Positions 43,802-52,649 of a DNA stretch of 64,000 nucleotides are shown here, one piece after another. The position numbers were made by a program, and so were the translations under genes. Each line of letters begins with the position of its first letter. The first letter of the stretch is position 1. The notes beneath the pieces are model-generated. The model ran no database searches. It saw nothing but the letters and a program-made list of their open reading frames with translations, and was not told where the DNA came from. The DNA comes from Flavobacteriaceae bacterium (lineage in GTDB: Bacteria > Bacteroidota > Bacteroidia > Flavobacteriales > Flavobacteriaceae): contig JALRDO010000003.1 of NCBI GenBank assembly GCA_023262185.1, positions 46,849 to 110,848 on the forward strand. Reading direction: 5' to 3'.

Positions 43802-45529
43802 ATGAAACAAATTGCGCAAACTTTTACGGTGTTTTTCAGCGGATTAGTGGCCTTAGCAGGCTGCGCCAACCCCGCGCCTTCAATCACGATTACTTATGAC
43901 GAGTCTTTAGGAAGTGACGGATTTGACGGAAGGTTACTGGTATTGATCGGAACAGATGCTGAACGCGAACCTCGGTTTCAAATCAATGACTCAGACCAGA
44001 CCGGAATCGTCTTTGGGGTAGATGTTGAAGGATGGATGCCCGGTGAAACCATAAGCATCGATCCGACTACCTTCGCCTATCCTGTGGGGAGTGTGACAAA
44101 CATCCCCGCCGGTGAATACACGATTCAAGCGCTGTTGCACAAATACGAAACCTTTAATCTTTCAACGGGGCATACGGTTAAGCTACCTATGGATCAAGGA
44201 GAGGGGCAGCACTGGAACATTAGCCCCAAGAACATCTATAGCGTTCCAATTCAGGCAACCTTAGGGAGTGGAGCTTCGGTCGCCCTGAACATCACTGAAG
44301 AGATTCCGCCGATCGAACCCGCTGCAGATACTGAATACATTAAACACATCAAGATTGAGAGTAAGCTGCTCACCGAATTCTGGGGTAGACCCATGCACCT
44401 TCAGGCCAATGTGTTGGTGCCGCATGGATTTGATCCCAATAGCGATACGCAGTACCCTCTAATGATTTTTCACGGTCATTTTCCGAAGACTTTTGGCGGA
44501 TTTAGAACCGAACCTCCTACGGCAGACCCTGACGATGGGGTATTCAATAGCCGCTTCGGTATTACGGGCTACGAATACATTCAGCAAAAAGAAGCGTACG
44601 ACCTCTATCAGCAGTGGACCTTTGAAGATTTTCCGCGCTTTATCGCCATTGAGATTCAACACCAGAATCCGTATTACGACGATTCTTATGCAGTGAACTC
44701 GGCGAATCTAGGACCCTATGGTGATGCTATAACTTATGAACTCATTCCGCATATAGAAGCGCTCTACAACGGTGTCGGTGAAGGCTGGGGACGTTTTGTT
44801 TACGGTGGATCAACCGGTGGATGGGAGGCACTTGCAGTGCAGGTGTTCTATCCGACTGAATACAACGGCGCCTTTGCGGCATGCCCTGACCCGATTGATT
44901 TTAGGGCCTATACAGCGGTGAACCTATACGAAGACGAAAATGCCTATTATACCGATGGGCCTTTTAGAAAGACCTTGAGACCGGGAATGCGAGACGGCAA
45001 AGGGATGCTCAAGTCAAGCCTACGAGACATGAATTATCGCGAGTTGGCCTTAGGAACCAACGGGCGTTCAGGTGACCAATGGGACATTTGGCAGGCCGTA
45101 TATTCTCCGGCAGGCGAAAATGGCTATCCCAAACCGATCTGGGACAAACAATCTGGAGCCATTGACCGCGATGTCGCTAATTATTGGAAAGAGAATTACG
45201 ACCTGCGTCACATCATGGAGCGTGATTGGGAGAAATTAGGCCCAGACCTCAAAGGAAAAATCTTCTTGTACTGCGGTGATATGGACAATTACTACCTGAA
45301 TAATGCCGTTAAACTCACTGAAGAATTTTTAGAGTCTACCACCAACCCTTATTACGAGGGTGAGGTCGATTATGGCGATGGTGCAGAGCACTGTTGGAAC
45401 GGCGATCAAGAGAACCCTAACCACATCTCTAGGTTGCGCTACAATACCATGTACCTTCCTAAGATTACCCAGCGTCTGAAAGAGACCGCCCCTAAAACCA
45501 ACCGTTTAAAAAACTGGAAGCTTAATTAA
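43802..45529 (+). CDS. Esterase-like alpha/beta-hydrolase lipoprotein
   Basis: This is a 575-residue lipoprotein (lipobox near Cys21, ALAGC). An N-terminal beta-rich domain (about 25-180) precedes an alpha/beta-hydrolase domain with nucleophile elbow YGGSTGGWEAL (Ser near 337) and a C-terminal GAEHCWNGD that probably supplies the histidine. It resembles the putative esterase (esterase D / feruloyl-esterase) group found in secreted Bacteroidota enzymes. It diverges from the class V aminotransferase gene across 76 bases of AT-rich DNA and is followed after one base by an M28 peptidase. Sugar-ester or peptide-ester substrates are possible. Confidence 0.8.
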   Translation: MKQIAQTFTVFFSGLVALAGCANPAPSITITYDESLGSDGFDGRLLVLIGTDAEREPRFQINDSDQTGIVFGVDVEGWMPGETISIDPTTFAYPVGSVTNIPAGEYTIQALLHKYETFNLSTGHTVKLPMDQGEGQHWNISPKNIYSVPIQATLGSGASVALNITEEIPPIEPAADTEYIKHIKIESKLLTEFWGRPMHLQANVLVPHGFDPNSDTQYPLMIFHGHFPKTFGGFRTEPPTADPDDGVFNSRFGITGYEYIQQKEAYDLYQQWTFEDFPRFIAIEIQHQNPYYDDSYAVNSANLGPYGDAITYELIPHIEALYNGVGEGWGRFVYGGSTGGWEALAVQVFYPTEYNGAFAACPDPIDFRAYTAVNLYEDENAYYTDGPFRKTLRPGMRDGKGMLKSSLRDMNYRELALGTNGRSGDQWDIWQAVYSPAGENGYPKPIWDKQSGAIDRDVANYWKENYDLRHIMERDWEKLGPDLKGKIFLYCGDMDNYYLNNAVKLTEEFLESTTNPYYEGEVDYGDGAEHCWNGDQENPNHISRLRYNTMYLPKITQRLKETAPKTNRLKNWKLN

Positions 45530-45530
45530 G

Positions 45531-47603
45531 ATGAAGAAGTCAATTTTATTGATAGTAGCAGCCCTGACGCTAAATACATCACTTCAGGCTCAAGAAAATG
45601 CACAACAAGTTGAAGAAGTATTTGCCTCTTCAATAGACGCCTCTCGATTTAAAGCGCACTTGCAGAAACTAACTGAGCGCCCTCACGTTGCAGGTAGTGC
45701 TACCAACGAAGAGGTGCAGCGCTATATGACTTCGGTAATGAAGGCTGCTGGTTTGGACGTGAAATCATACCCTTATGACGTCTATCTACCGGCAACACCT
45801 GGTGAATCATTCGTAGAAATTGTTACCCCTGTGCGCCAGACCTTGACACAACAAGAAGATGTACTCGAAGAAGACCCGTTCTCTTCAGACGAACTACTCT
45901 GGAAGGGGTGGAATTCGTTCTCTGGAAGTGGAGATGTGACAGCTGAGGTGGTTTACGTGAACTACGGAACGCGTGAAGATTTCGAGCAACTGAAGCAATT
46001 AGGCGTTTCTTTAAACGGAAAAATTGCTCTAGCCCGCTATGGTGGAAACTTCAGAGGCTATAAAGCCAAGTTTGCTGAAGCCAATGGTGCGGCCGGATTG
46101 CTCATCTATTCAGATCCAAAGGACAACGGATACGCGCGTGGTTTGGGATATCCTGAAGGACCCTACTTTAATGCCTCAGCCATTCAACGAGGCTCTCTGC
46201 TTACCGTGGATTTCACAGGAGATCCGTTGACTCCCTATGAGCCGGCGCTTCCGCTAGACGGGAAGAAGAAGATCAAAAGACTCAATCCGTCTAAGGTAGG
46301 CTTACACACTATTCCGGTGCTGCCGATCGCCTATGGTGAGGCACAAAAAATCATGAGTCAGATGACCGGAACACCTGTTCCACTGTCTTGGCAAGGAGGT
46401 TTACCCTTCACCTATCGCTTAGAGGGTGGAGCGCATCTCAAGGTACGTGTGAAGGTCGACCAACCTATTAATTATACGCGTGTTGCCAATGTGGTGGGTA
46501 CCTTAAAAGGTGCTGAACTTCCGGACGAGTGGATCATCTTGGGTTGCCACTTTGATGCCTGGGGATTTGGTGCCACCGATCCGAATAGCGGAACGGCCAT
46601 GCTTTTAAGCTTGAGCGAGAGCCTAGGTAAATTAGCGGCGCAGGGCTACCGACCAAAGCGTTCGATTATGATTGCCCATTGGGATGCAGAAGAGCATGGG
46701 GTTATCGGTTCTTCAGAGTGGGTAGAACAGTTGAGCGATGAGCTTGGGGCCAAGGCTATTGCCTATATGAACTTTGACGGAGGGGTTTCAGGAAAGAATT
46801 TTGGAGCCTCAGCATCACCGACCTTGAAGCGTCTGATTACCGAGGCTTCGAAGGAGGTAAATTATCCTTACAGCGATCAGTCGCTCTATGAATTCTGGAG
46901 GCGTGACGCTGACGAGCCAGGCATCGGTAATCTCGGGGGTGGATCCGATCATATTGCCTTTTACATGCACGTGGGGGTGCCATCGCTGAGTGGAGGAGCC
47001 GGAGGCCCCACTGCCTATCACTCTAATTACGATAGCTATCATTACTATTCGACCTTTGTCGATCCTGAATTTCAGATGGGACCAACAATCGAGCACCTTG
47101 CAGGTCTGATGGCGCTGCGCCTTTCCAATCGCTCTGTGATCGATTACGACCTAATGCGCTATGCGGTCGATTTAAATAGCCATTTTTCTTCTGCCGAGAA
47201 AAAGGTCAAAGCCTATCATGATGATTTCAATGGATTTACCGCCTCTAAGCAAGCATTATCATCGTTAGAAGACGCTGCCCAATCACTTGCGGAGACCTTA
47301 AATCGAGTGTCATCAGACGCCATTTCGAAGAAGGCCTTAAAGGAGATCAATTCCCAATTAATCGCTCTAGAGAAGAGCTTCATCGAAGAAAAGGGTATGG
47401 ATTATGGCGCATGGTACCGTTCGCTTTACGCTTCAACTGACCCTTTTAGCGGATATGCCTCATGGATGCTTCCAGGAATAGAGTACGAGGTAGCACTCAA
47501 GCGCAGTGAAAATCTTGAGGCTTGGGATGTTCGCTATGCAGCGGCCATCGATCGTCTCACTTCAAAAATGAATGCGTTAAAAGATTATTTAGGACAACTA
47601 TAA
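45531..47603 (+). CDS. M28 family metallopeptidase (glutamate carboxypeptidase II-like)
   Basis: This is a 690-residue secreted aminopeptidase/carboxypeptidase with the domain order of the PSMA group: signal peptide (to about 21), N-terminal segment with RPHVAGSATNEE near 50-61, PA domain (about 130-290, with GKIALARYGGNFRGYKAKFA), M28 catalytic domain (HFDAWGFGATDPNSGTAM near 343-360, HWDAEEHGVIGSSEW near 382-396, GGGSDHIAFYMHVGVPS near 466-482, AYHSNYDSYHYY near 491-502) and a helical dimerisation domain. All zinc ligands appear present. It is co-transcribed with the esterase and convergent with the D-aminoacylase-like gene. Confidence 0.93.
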   Translation: MKKSILLIVAALTLNTSLQAQENAQQVEEVFASSIDASRFKAHLQKLTERPHVAGSATNEEVQRYMTSVMKAAGLDVKSYPYDVYLPATPGESFVEIVTPVRQTLTQQEDVLEEDPFSSDELLWKGWNSFSGSGDVTAEVVYVNYGTREDFEQLKQLGVSLNGKIALARYGGNFRGYKAKFAEANGAAGLLIYSDPKDNGYARGLGYPEGPYFNASAIQRGSLLTVDFTGDPLTPYEPALPLDGKKKIKRLNPSKVGLHTIPVLPIAYGEAQKIMSQMTGTPVPLSWQGGLPFTYRLEGGAHLKVRVKVDQPINYTRVANVVGTLKGAELPDEWIILGCHFDAWGFGATDPNSGTAMLLSLSESLGKLAAQGYRPKRSIMIAHWDAEEHGVIGSSEWVEQLSDELGAKAIAYMNFDGGVSGKNFGASASPTLKRLITEASKEVNYPYSDQSLYEFWRRDADEPGIGNLGGGSDHIAFYMHVGVPSLSGGAGGPTAYHSNYDSYHYYSTFVDPEFQMGPTIEHLAGLMALRLSNRSVIDYDLMRYAVDLNSHFSSAEKKVKAYHDDFNGFTASKQALSSLEDAAQSLAETLNRVSSDAISKKALKEINSQLIALEKSFIEEKGMDYGAWYRSLYASTDPFSGYASWMLPGIEYEVALKRSENLEAWDVRYAAAIDRLTSKMNALKDYLGQL

Positions 47604-47606
47604 ACC

Positions 47607-49211
47607 TTAACGGGTGACACCAGAGCCTTTCACGAATCTACCGGGGAAGGCTCCTGTGTGTTTGCCTTCTTTCAGCACCTGCGCCCCATTGACCCAAACG
47701 TCACTTACTCCAGTAGCGTATTGTAAAGGCTCGTCGAAGGTGGCGTGATCGGTGACCGCCTCAGGGTCGAAAAGTACGAGGTCGGCATAGTACCCTTCTT
47801 TAAGAAGGCCTCTTTTTGAAATACCAAGATTAGTGGCCGGAAGATGAGATAGTTTTCTAACAGCCTCTTCTAGCGAAAGTAAACCTTCATCTCTTGAGAA
47901 CTTTCCGAGCACACGAATGAAACTACCGAACGCTCTCGGATGGGTTCTGAAGTTTTTGGTGATATCAGAGTACGATCCGGCGTCTGAAGAGAATGAGACC
48001 CAAGGGAGTTGTACCTTCTTGCGAAGGTTGTCTTCAGACATACTGAAGTATATGCATTGGATTCGGCTATCGTCTTCTACCGCTAGATCGACGATCGTTT
48101 CTTCAGGAGGTGTTCCTCTTTCTTCACTTACTTCTGCAATCGTTTTTCCGCGGTATTTGGCGTCCATTTCGGGCTTGTTGAATCCAACCATCAAAATGCC
48201 ATCTGCAGGTTGTTCTTCAAGTTCTCTTCGGATGTCAGCTAATAGGCGCGGACGCACCTTAGGATCTTGCATGCGATTCATCCACGCGCGATGACCTCCT
48301 TCTTGAACCCAAGTCGGAATCACTCCAGTAAGACCTGTAGAACTTGCATTATAGGTGTACATATCGGCGGATATTTTAAGTCCCTCAGCTTGAGCGCGCT
48401 CAACCCTCGCAATAACCGAGTCTAGTAAATGCCAGTTACTTTGTCTAGAAGCCTTGAGGTGATAGATTTCCGCTGGAACTTGAGCTTCACGCGCCACGGT
48501 TAGCAGTTCGTCTAGAGCCTCAAGTATGGCGCGACCTTCGCTGCGCATGTGCGAAATATACCTTCCGTTATAAGGGGATGCGGCCTTGTTTAGAAAAACC
48601 AGTTCTTCAGTGTCTGCATAATCTGCTGGGGCATAGATAAGCGATGAACCGATGCCAATTGCTCCTTCTTGCATAGAAGTCTCGACGATCTCTTTCATCG
48701 CCATGTATTCTTCAGGGGTTGCCTTTCTGTTTTCGTACCCTACCGTTTGAACGCGTACTGTTGTTGCACCTAGATAAGAGGCCACATTGGTTGACACCCC
48801 ATTTTCTTCTAGAGCGGTCATAGCCTCACCAAAACTTTGATAATCGTCTTCTCCGGGAGTGCCAGACGGACCAGGTGAGCGGCCCTCACCGAATACTTCT
48901 AAGGTAACCCCTTGCTTCAAGTCGCTAAGGGAGCGACCGTCTTCAAGCAGCACATCATAGGCCCAACTCAGCATATTGATAAATCCAGGACTCAACACTT
49001 TGCCCTGGGCATTGAGTTCTTGGGCAGTAGTAAACGCGATTGGTTCACCTACATAGGCAATGGTGTCTGCATTCACCCCAACCATTCCAGTGTACCGCTC
49101 ATCACCGCTTCCGTCGATAATGGTAGCGTTTGAGATAACGAGATCAAAGGCTTGCGGTTGGCTACATGCTGCTAGCAATGCTACGCTGAAAAGAAGAAAT
49201 AAACGGTTCAT
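47607..49211 (-). CDS. D-aminoacylase-like amidohydrolase lipoprotein without the usual HxH
   Basis: This is an amidohydrolase-superfamily lipoprotein (lipobox LLAAC), 534 residues from the ATG at 49211. It has the N-acyl-D-amino-acid deacylase layout: IIDGSGDERYTGMVGV near residues 32-47, GEGRSPGPSGTPGEDDY near 108-124, YISHMRSEG near 217-225, EIYHLKAS near 246-253 and FSSDAGSYSD near 403-412. The first metal motif after the beta-strand, HxH in most relatives, reads SPGFINMLSWAYDV here, so the two early His ligands are missing; the later His and the Asp remain. Either a one-metal enzyme or an altered specificity follows. The gene is convergent with the M28 peptidase. Confidence 0.82.
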   Translation of the reverse strand: MNRLFLLFSVALLAACSQPQAFDLVISNATIIDGSGDERYTGMVGVNADTIAYVGEPIAFTTAQELNAQGKVLSPGFINMLSWAYDVLLEDGRSLSDLKQGVTLEVFGEGRSPGPSGTPGEDDYQSFGEAMTALEENGVSTNVASYLGATTVRVQTVGYENRKATPEEYMAMKEIVETSMQEGAIGIGSSLIYAPADYADTEELVFLNKAASPYNGRYISHMRSEGRAILEALDELLTVAREAQVPAEIYHLKASRQSNWHLLDSVIARVERAQAEGLKISADMYTYNASSTGLTGVIPTWVQEGGHRAWMNRMQDPKVRPRLLADIRRELEEQPADGILMVGFNKPEMDAKYRGKTIAEVSEERGTPPEETIVDLAVEDDSRIQCIYFSMSEDNLRKKVQLPWVSFSSDAGSYSDITKNFRTHPRAFGSFIRVLGKFSRDEGLLSLEEAVRKLSHLPATNLGISKRGLLKEGYYADLVLFDPEAVTDHATFDEPLQYATGVSDVWVNGAQVLKEGKHTGAFPGRFVKGSGVTR

Positions 49212-49288
49212 AGGCAAGGATTTAGAGTTTTAAAATACTAAAAAGCAAAGTTGTATTGATGTGCTATGGAAAAAATCACCTTCAGGAG

Positions 49289-49296
49289 TATCTTTG
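49289..49296 (+). promoter_or_regulatory. TAnnTTTG-type -7 element before the GroES-like gene
   Basis: TATCTTTG at 49289-49296 matches the Bacteroidota -7 consensus and lies 24 bases before the ATG at 49321. No TTG sits at the expected distance upstream, so only half of the pattern is present. Confidence 0.4.
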
Positions 49297-49320
49297 AAAT
49301 GAAGTTGAACGTATTTCGAA

Positions 49321-49689
49321 ATGAAGGATTATAATACTTTAGATCGCATACAGGTGATTGGCGATCGGGTTTTAGTGAAACCCAGAAAAGAGTCTGAACG
49401 CACCGAGAGTGGGCTGTATTTACCTCCTGGTGTGAAAGAGAAAGAGAAGATTCAATACGGATACATTGTGCGTTCTGGGCCGGGTTACCCTATCCCCAAT
49501 GCGCTAGATGAGGGAGAACCATGGAAGCTAGATAATGAAAAGGTCAATTACGTGCCTTTGCAGGTAAGAGAGGGAGACCTCGCAGTATTCTTACAGCATT
49601 CAGCTTTCGAAGTCCAATACAAAGGCGAAAAATATTTTATCGTTCCTCAGTCTGCTATTCTGATGATTGAGCGCGACGACGATCTTTAG
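49321..49689 (+). CDS. GroES-family (Cpn10-like) protein
   Basis: This is a 122-residue protein of the GroES chaperonin-10 fold: VIGDRVLVKPRKESERTESG near residues 12-31, GLYLPPGVKEKEKIQYGYIV near 31-50, a long loop, and the closing FEVQYKGEKYFIVPQSAILM near 95-114. It is longer than classical GroES (about 95), and no groEL lies beside it, so it is probably a paralogue rather than the housekeeping co-chaperone. A GNAT gene follows after seven bases on the same strand. Function is unknown. Confidence 0.82.
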   Translation: MKDYNTLDRIQVIGDRVLVKPRKESERTESGLYLPPGVKEKEKIQYGYIVRSGPGYPIPNALDEGEPWKLDNEKVNYVPLQVREGDLAVFLQHSAFEVQYKGEKYFIVPQSAILMIERDDDL

Positions 49690-49696
49690 CGAATAG

Positions 49697-50215
49697 ATGG
49701 CATCAGCGGTTCAACTTTCTTTGATTACATCTCGTGAAGAGGTCGAATTGCTTGAAGCATTTGCGGCGGAAATATGGCGCGAACACTACCCCTCAATTAT
49801 CGGATCAGACAAGGTCGAATACATGCTTGAAAAGTTTCAGTCTACCGAGGCTCTTTTGGCGCAGATTGAAGAAGGCCTGCAGTTGTTCTGGATTACTGTT
49901 GAGGGAAAGCAGGCCGGATACGCGGCCATTAAATCTCAAGAGAGCCCCTACTTGTTTGTTAGTAAATTCTATGTTCATAATACATTTAGAGGTAGAGGGA
50001 TTGGAAGGAAGGCTATGCAGCTATTGAGCTCCAAGGCCGCTGAAATGCTATTAAACGGATTAGAACTTACAGTCAATAAGAACAATGACATGGCTATTCA
50101 CTTCTATGAGGCCTTGGGGTTTCAAAATGTCAAAGCTCAAAAAGTAGCTATCGGAGGCGGATTTTACATGGACGATTACGTCATGCGATTGAGCAGAAGA
50201 AATATACCTAACTGA
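49697..50215 (+). CDS. GNAT-family N-acetyltransferase
   Basis: This is a 172-residue acetyltransferase. The acetyl-CoA loop is FYVHNTFRGRGIGRKAMQLL near residues 91-110 (RGRGIG), followed by ELTVNKNNDMAIHFYEALGF near 117-136, a RimI-like end. No signal peptide. It is co-transcribed with the GroES-like gene and convergent with the small membrane-protein gene. The substrate is not predictable. Confidence 0.87.
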   Translation: MASAVQLSLITSREEVELLEAFAAEIWREHYPSIIGSDKVEYMLEKFQSTEALLAQIEEGLQLFWITVEGKQAGYAAIKSQESPYLFVSKFYVHNTFRGRGIGRKAMQLLSSKAAEMLLNGLELTVNKNNDMAIHFYEALGFQNVKAQKVAIGGGFYMDDYVMRLSRRNIPN

Positions 50216-50219
50216 TTTT

Positions 50220-50591
50220 TTAGGATTTTAAATTTCTGCGAACAACTAAAAGATAAGGCACTACACAAAGAAGTCCGGCTATAAAGAATAAGGCAGATAC
50301 ATTTACTAGCGGAAGCTCAAAAAGCTCACTAAGCATCCACACTGTGTTAGCGGAAAGCCAAAGTCCAAGAAGAATATTTTCTATTCTTTTCATCTGCCCT
50401 TGTGCATAAGCAATAAGGTACAGGGTGATGAGAAGTGTTGGAACCGCGAAAACCAATGAAATCAATTGAAGGTATGCCTTGTATTCTGTGAAATGAATGG
50501 CAGCGAACCAAGAAGCATCTTTTACGATCCAAAGTGGAAAGTGCAGGCTTTCTAAAGCCGCTACACGATCCTTAGTTGATAAAGTTTTAAT
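50220..50591 (-). CDS. Small membrane protein without a standard start codon
   Basis: The frame reads as a protein of about 123 residues with an amphipathic start (LSTKDRVAALESLHFPLWIV), an aromatic segment KDASWFAAIHFTEYKAYLQL and three hydrophobic helices, ending in VVRRNLKS. Between the upstream in-frame TAA and the first helix there is no ATG or GTG; the candidates are an ATT at 50591 and a TTG at 50465 that would remove the conserved-looking N-terminal third. Either an unusual start is used or the start was mutated. The end coordinate is therefore provisional. I do not know the function. Confidence 0.5.
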   Translation of the reverse strand: MKTLSTKDRVAALESLHFPLWIVKDASWFAAIHFTEYKAYLQLISLVFAVPTLLITLYLIAYAQGQMKRIENILLGLWLSANTVWMLSELFELPLVNVSALFFIAGLLCVVPYLLVVRRNLKS

Positions 50592-50651
50592 TAGCTGTGA
50601 TCTTTAAAATATTTGAAATGTAATTCAAAAAATGATTCAAAAAACGAAAAG

Positions 50652-50722
50652 TAGCCCCGGCGTGACTCGAACACGCATCTTGACCTTAGGAGTGTCTTAT
50701 TCTTCCCTTGAACTACGGGGCC
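50652..50722 (-). tRNA. tRNA-Arg (anticodon CCT)
   Basis: On the minus strand a 71-nt tRNA folds: acceptor GGCCCCG with CGGGGCT, D-arm GTTC/GAAT, anticodon loop CTCCTAA with anticodon CCT, T-arm GCGTG-TTCGAGT-CACGC, discriminator A. The anticodon stem (AGACA with GGTCA) has only three standard pairs in the middle and mismatches at both ends. The overall layout still resembles Bacteroidota tRNA-Arg(CCT). It reads the AGG codon. Confidence 0.85.
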
Positions 50723-50728
50723 AGAATT

Positions 50729-51406
50729 TTAAAGGGTTATTGCTTCTCCAATTTTAAGTAGTTCTAGTGTTACTCCATGTTCAATGAAGTAGTTTGTCGC
50801 AGCATCGTGATCGATTTCAATATATCCGAAAGTGTCATAATGATAACCCATTACGCGATTGCAATTCAAAAACTGAGAGGCCTTGAGAGCATCGGTGTAA
50901 CCCATGGTAAAATTATCCCCTACCGGAAGAATGGCAAGGTTCAGATCAAACTCTTCTCCGAATAACTTCATATCATAGGTAAGGGCAGTGTCTCCTGCTA
51001 TATAGATTGACTTCCCTTCGGCCGAAAGAATAAACCCTCCAGGTTGGCCCCCATAGGTTCCGTCTTCAAAACTAGAGCTGTGAATCGCATTGACATACTT
51101 CAACGTTCCGAAATCAAAATCATAGCTTCCGCCGTGATTCATAGGATGCCCTTGTATACCCTTAGCTTCGTAATGCGTAATAATCTCATAATTTGAGATT
51201 AAGCTCGCACCTGTTTGCTTGGCTATGGCTTCAACATCTAGGGTATGGTCTTGATGTGCATGAGTGATGAGAATGTGATCTGCTTTTAAACCGTTTACTT
51301 CAATTTTATTGTTTTTTGGATTCCCTGAAATGAAAGGATCTACAATCAGAATCTTATTTTGAAGTTCAATTAAAAGGCATGCATGGCCTAAAAAGGTGAT
51401 TTTCAT
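50729..51406 (-). CDS. UPF0173 metal-dependent hydrolase (MBL fold)
   Basis: This is a 225-residue metallo-beta-lactamase-fold protein of the UPF0173 group. The metal motif THAHQDH is at residues 48-54, further ligands in HPMNHGGS near 91-98, AGDTALTYDM near 137-146, and a C-terminal HYDTFGYIEID with the last His. No signal peptide. It is transcribed away from the channel gene and ends 6 bases before tRNA-Arg. The substrate of this widespread family is not established. Confidence 0.9.
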   Translation of the reverse strand: MKITFLGHACLLIELQNKILIVDPFISGNPKNNKIEVNGLKADHILITHAHQDHTLDVEAIAKQTGASLISNYEIITHYEAKGIQGHPMNHGGSYDFDFGTLKYVNAIHSSSFEDGTYGGQPGGFILSAEGKSIYIAGDTALTYDMKLFGEEFDLNLAILPVGDNFTMGYTDALKASQFLNCNRVMGYHYDTFGYIEIDHDAATNYFIEHGVTLELLKIGEAITL

Positions 51407-51438
51407 ATTTTCAAACTTAGTTTATAAAAATAAACAGC

Positions 51439-51778
51439 ATGCTCTTTTTCTTCCACACCTTTATTCAATTTTTACAGGACAAAGACTATAGGAGTTTGTT
51501 AGGGGCCTCTGTACTCATCCTTTTTTGGCGCATTTTTTTATATGTATGCCGAGGGCTGGCGCTTTAGTGATGCGCTTTACTTTTCAGCCATTACCTTAAC
51601 CACCATCGGGTATGGTGATTTTTCTCCTCAAATCGATCTTGGTAAGATCTTTACCATCATTTATATAGGTTTTGGTGTAGGCTTGATCTTAACCTTCGTG
51701 AATACGGTCTTCAATCACTTCAGACAGACGCGAAAAGATTACAACGATTCTTCAAAAAACAAAAAGAAGAAAGACTAA
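51439..51778 (+). pseudogene. Two-helix potassium-channel gene with a frameshift in a T-run
   Basis: An ATG at 51439 opens a frame reading FIQFLQDKDYRSLLGASVLI, the first helix of a pore-loop channel, which then runs into a stop. The pore and second helix (MYAEGWRFSDALYFSAITLT, filter TIGYGD, then VGLILTFVNTVFNHF) are in the next frame from about 51521 to 51778. Dropping one T from the six at 51521-51526 restores one 112-residue protein reading through LILFGAFFYMYAEGW. It may be a sequencing or assembly error, a recent inactivation, a phase-variable tract or frameshifted translation. The product would be a small K+-selective channel with no regulatory domain. Confidence 0.78.
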
Positions 51779-51782
51779 GGTT

Positions 51783-52529
51783 TTAAGTTCTTAGTAATGT
51801 GCTTACGTTTCCTTGACTCGCAGGCATGACCACAACATCGGCTAAGTTGACGTGGGCCGGACGCGTTGCCATAAAAGCGATGACCTCTGCAATGTCTTCG
51901 GCATAAAGCGGGTTGGCTCCTTTATACACTTTAGCAGCACGTTCACTGTCGCCCTTGAATCGAACTTCAGAGAACTCGGTATGTACTAATCCAGGGTGTA
52001 TGGCTGCAACACGTATCTGATCTGCTAGGAGATCTAGTCTTAGGCCCTCGGTAAATTTATCTACTGCTGCTTTACTAGCGCAATAGGCAGTCCCGTTGGC
52101 ATAGCCCATTTTCGCTGCCGTTGAACCCATATTGATGATAAGTGCGCCACTTTTCTTGGGCATTAGGGGTAGCACCTCTTTGGTGACATAAAAGAGCCCT
52201 TTAACATTGCTGTCTATCATAGCGTCCCAATCCGCTATACTTGCGGTTTGGGCCGGGTCAAATCCATGTGCGTTTCCGGCATTATTTACGAGCAGATCGA
52301 TTTGGCGAAATGGGGCTGATAGCGAGCTCACTTTTTCTTTAACGGATTCATGGTCACTAACATCAAAAACGAGAAAGGTAGACGGATGCGTTAATTCAGT
52401 TTGCAACTCTTTTAGGCGCTCTTCTCGACGCCCGCAGAGTACGAGTTGAAAACCTGCCCTATCTAATGCTATAGCCGTTGCACGTCCGATGCCACTGCTT
52501 GCACCCGTAATGAATACTGTCTTTCTCAT
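51783..52529 (-). CDS. SDR-family NAD(P)-dependent oxidoreductase (YdfG-like)
   Basis: This is a 248-residue short-chain dehydrogenase. The cofactor motif TGASSGIG is at residues 8-15, CGRREERL near 32-39 suggests NADP preference, NNAGNAHG near 86-93, the catalytic Ser near 137 (NMGSTAAK) and YCASK near 149-153. IHPGLVHTEF is the usual post-catalytic segment. It resembles the serine/3-hydroxy-acid dehydrogenase (YdfG) group. It is convergent with the channel gene. Confidence 0.9.
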   Translation of the reverse strand: MRKTVFITGASSGIGRATAIALDRAGFQLVLCGRREERLKELQTELTHPSTFLVFDVSDHESVKEKVSSLSAPFRQIDLLVNNAGNAHGFDPAQTASIADWDAMIDSNVKGLFYVTKEVLPLMPKKSGALIINMGSTAAKMGYANGTAYCASKAAVDKFTEGLRLDLLADQIRVAAIHPGLVHTEFSEVRFKGDSERAAKVYKGANPLYAEDIAEVIAFMATRPAHVNLADVVVMPASQGNVSTLLRT

Positions 52530-52649
52530 ATCGTTTTAAACAGATTTTAAAACTATGAATGTTATTGGTCTTTGTGGCACTTGAATAAGATTAATACCTA
52601 CCTTTTAGTCATGATCAATTCCGTTAAGAAACAATCTTTATGCATTGTT

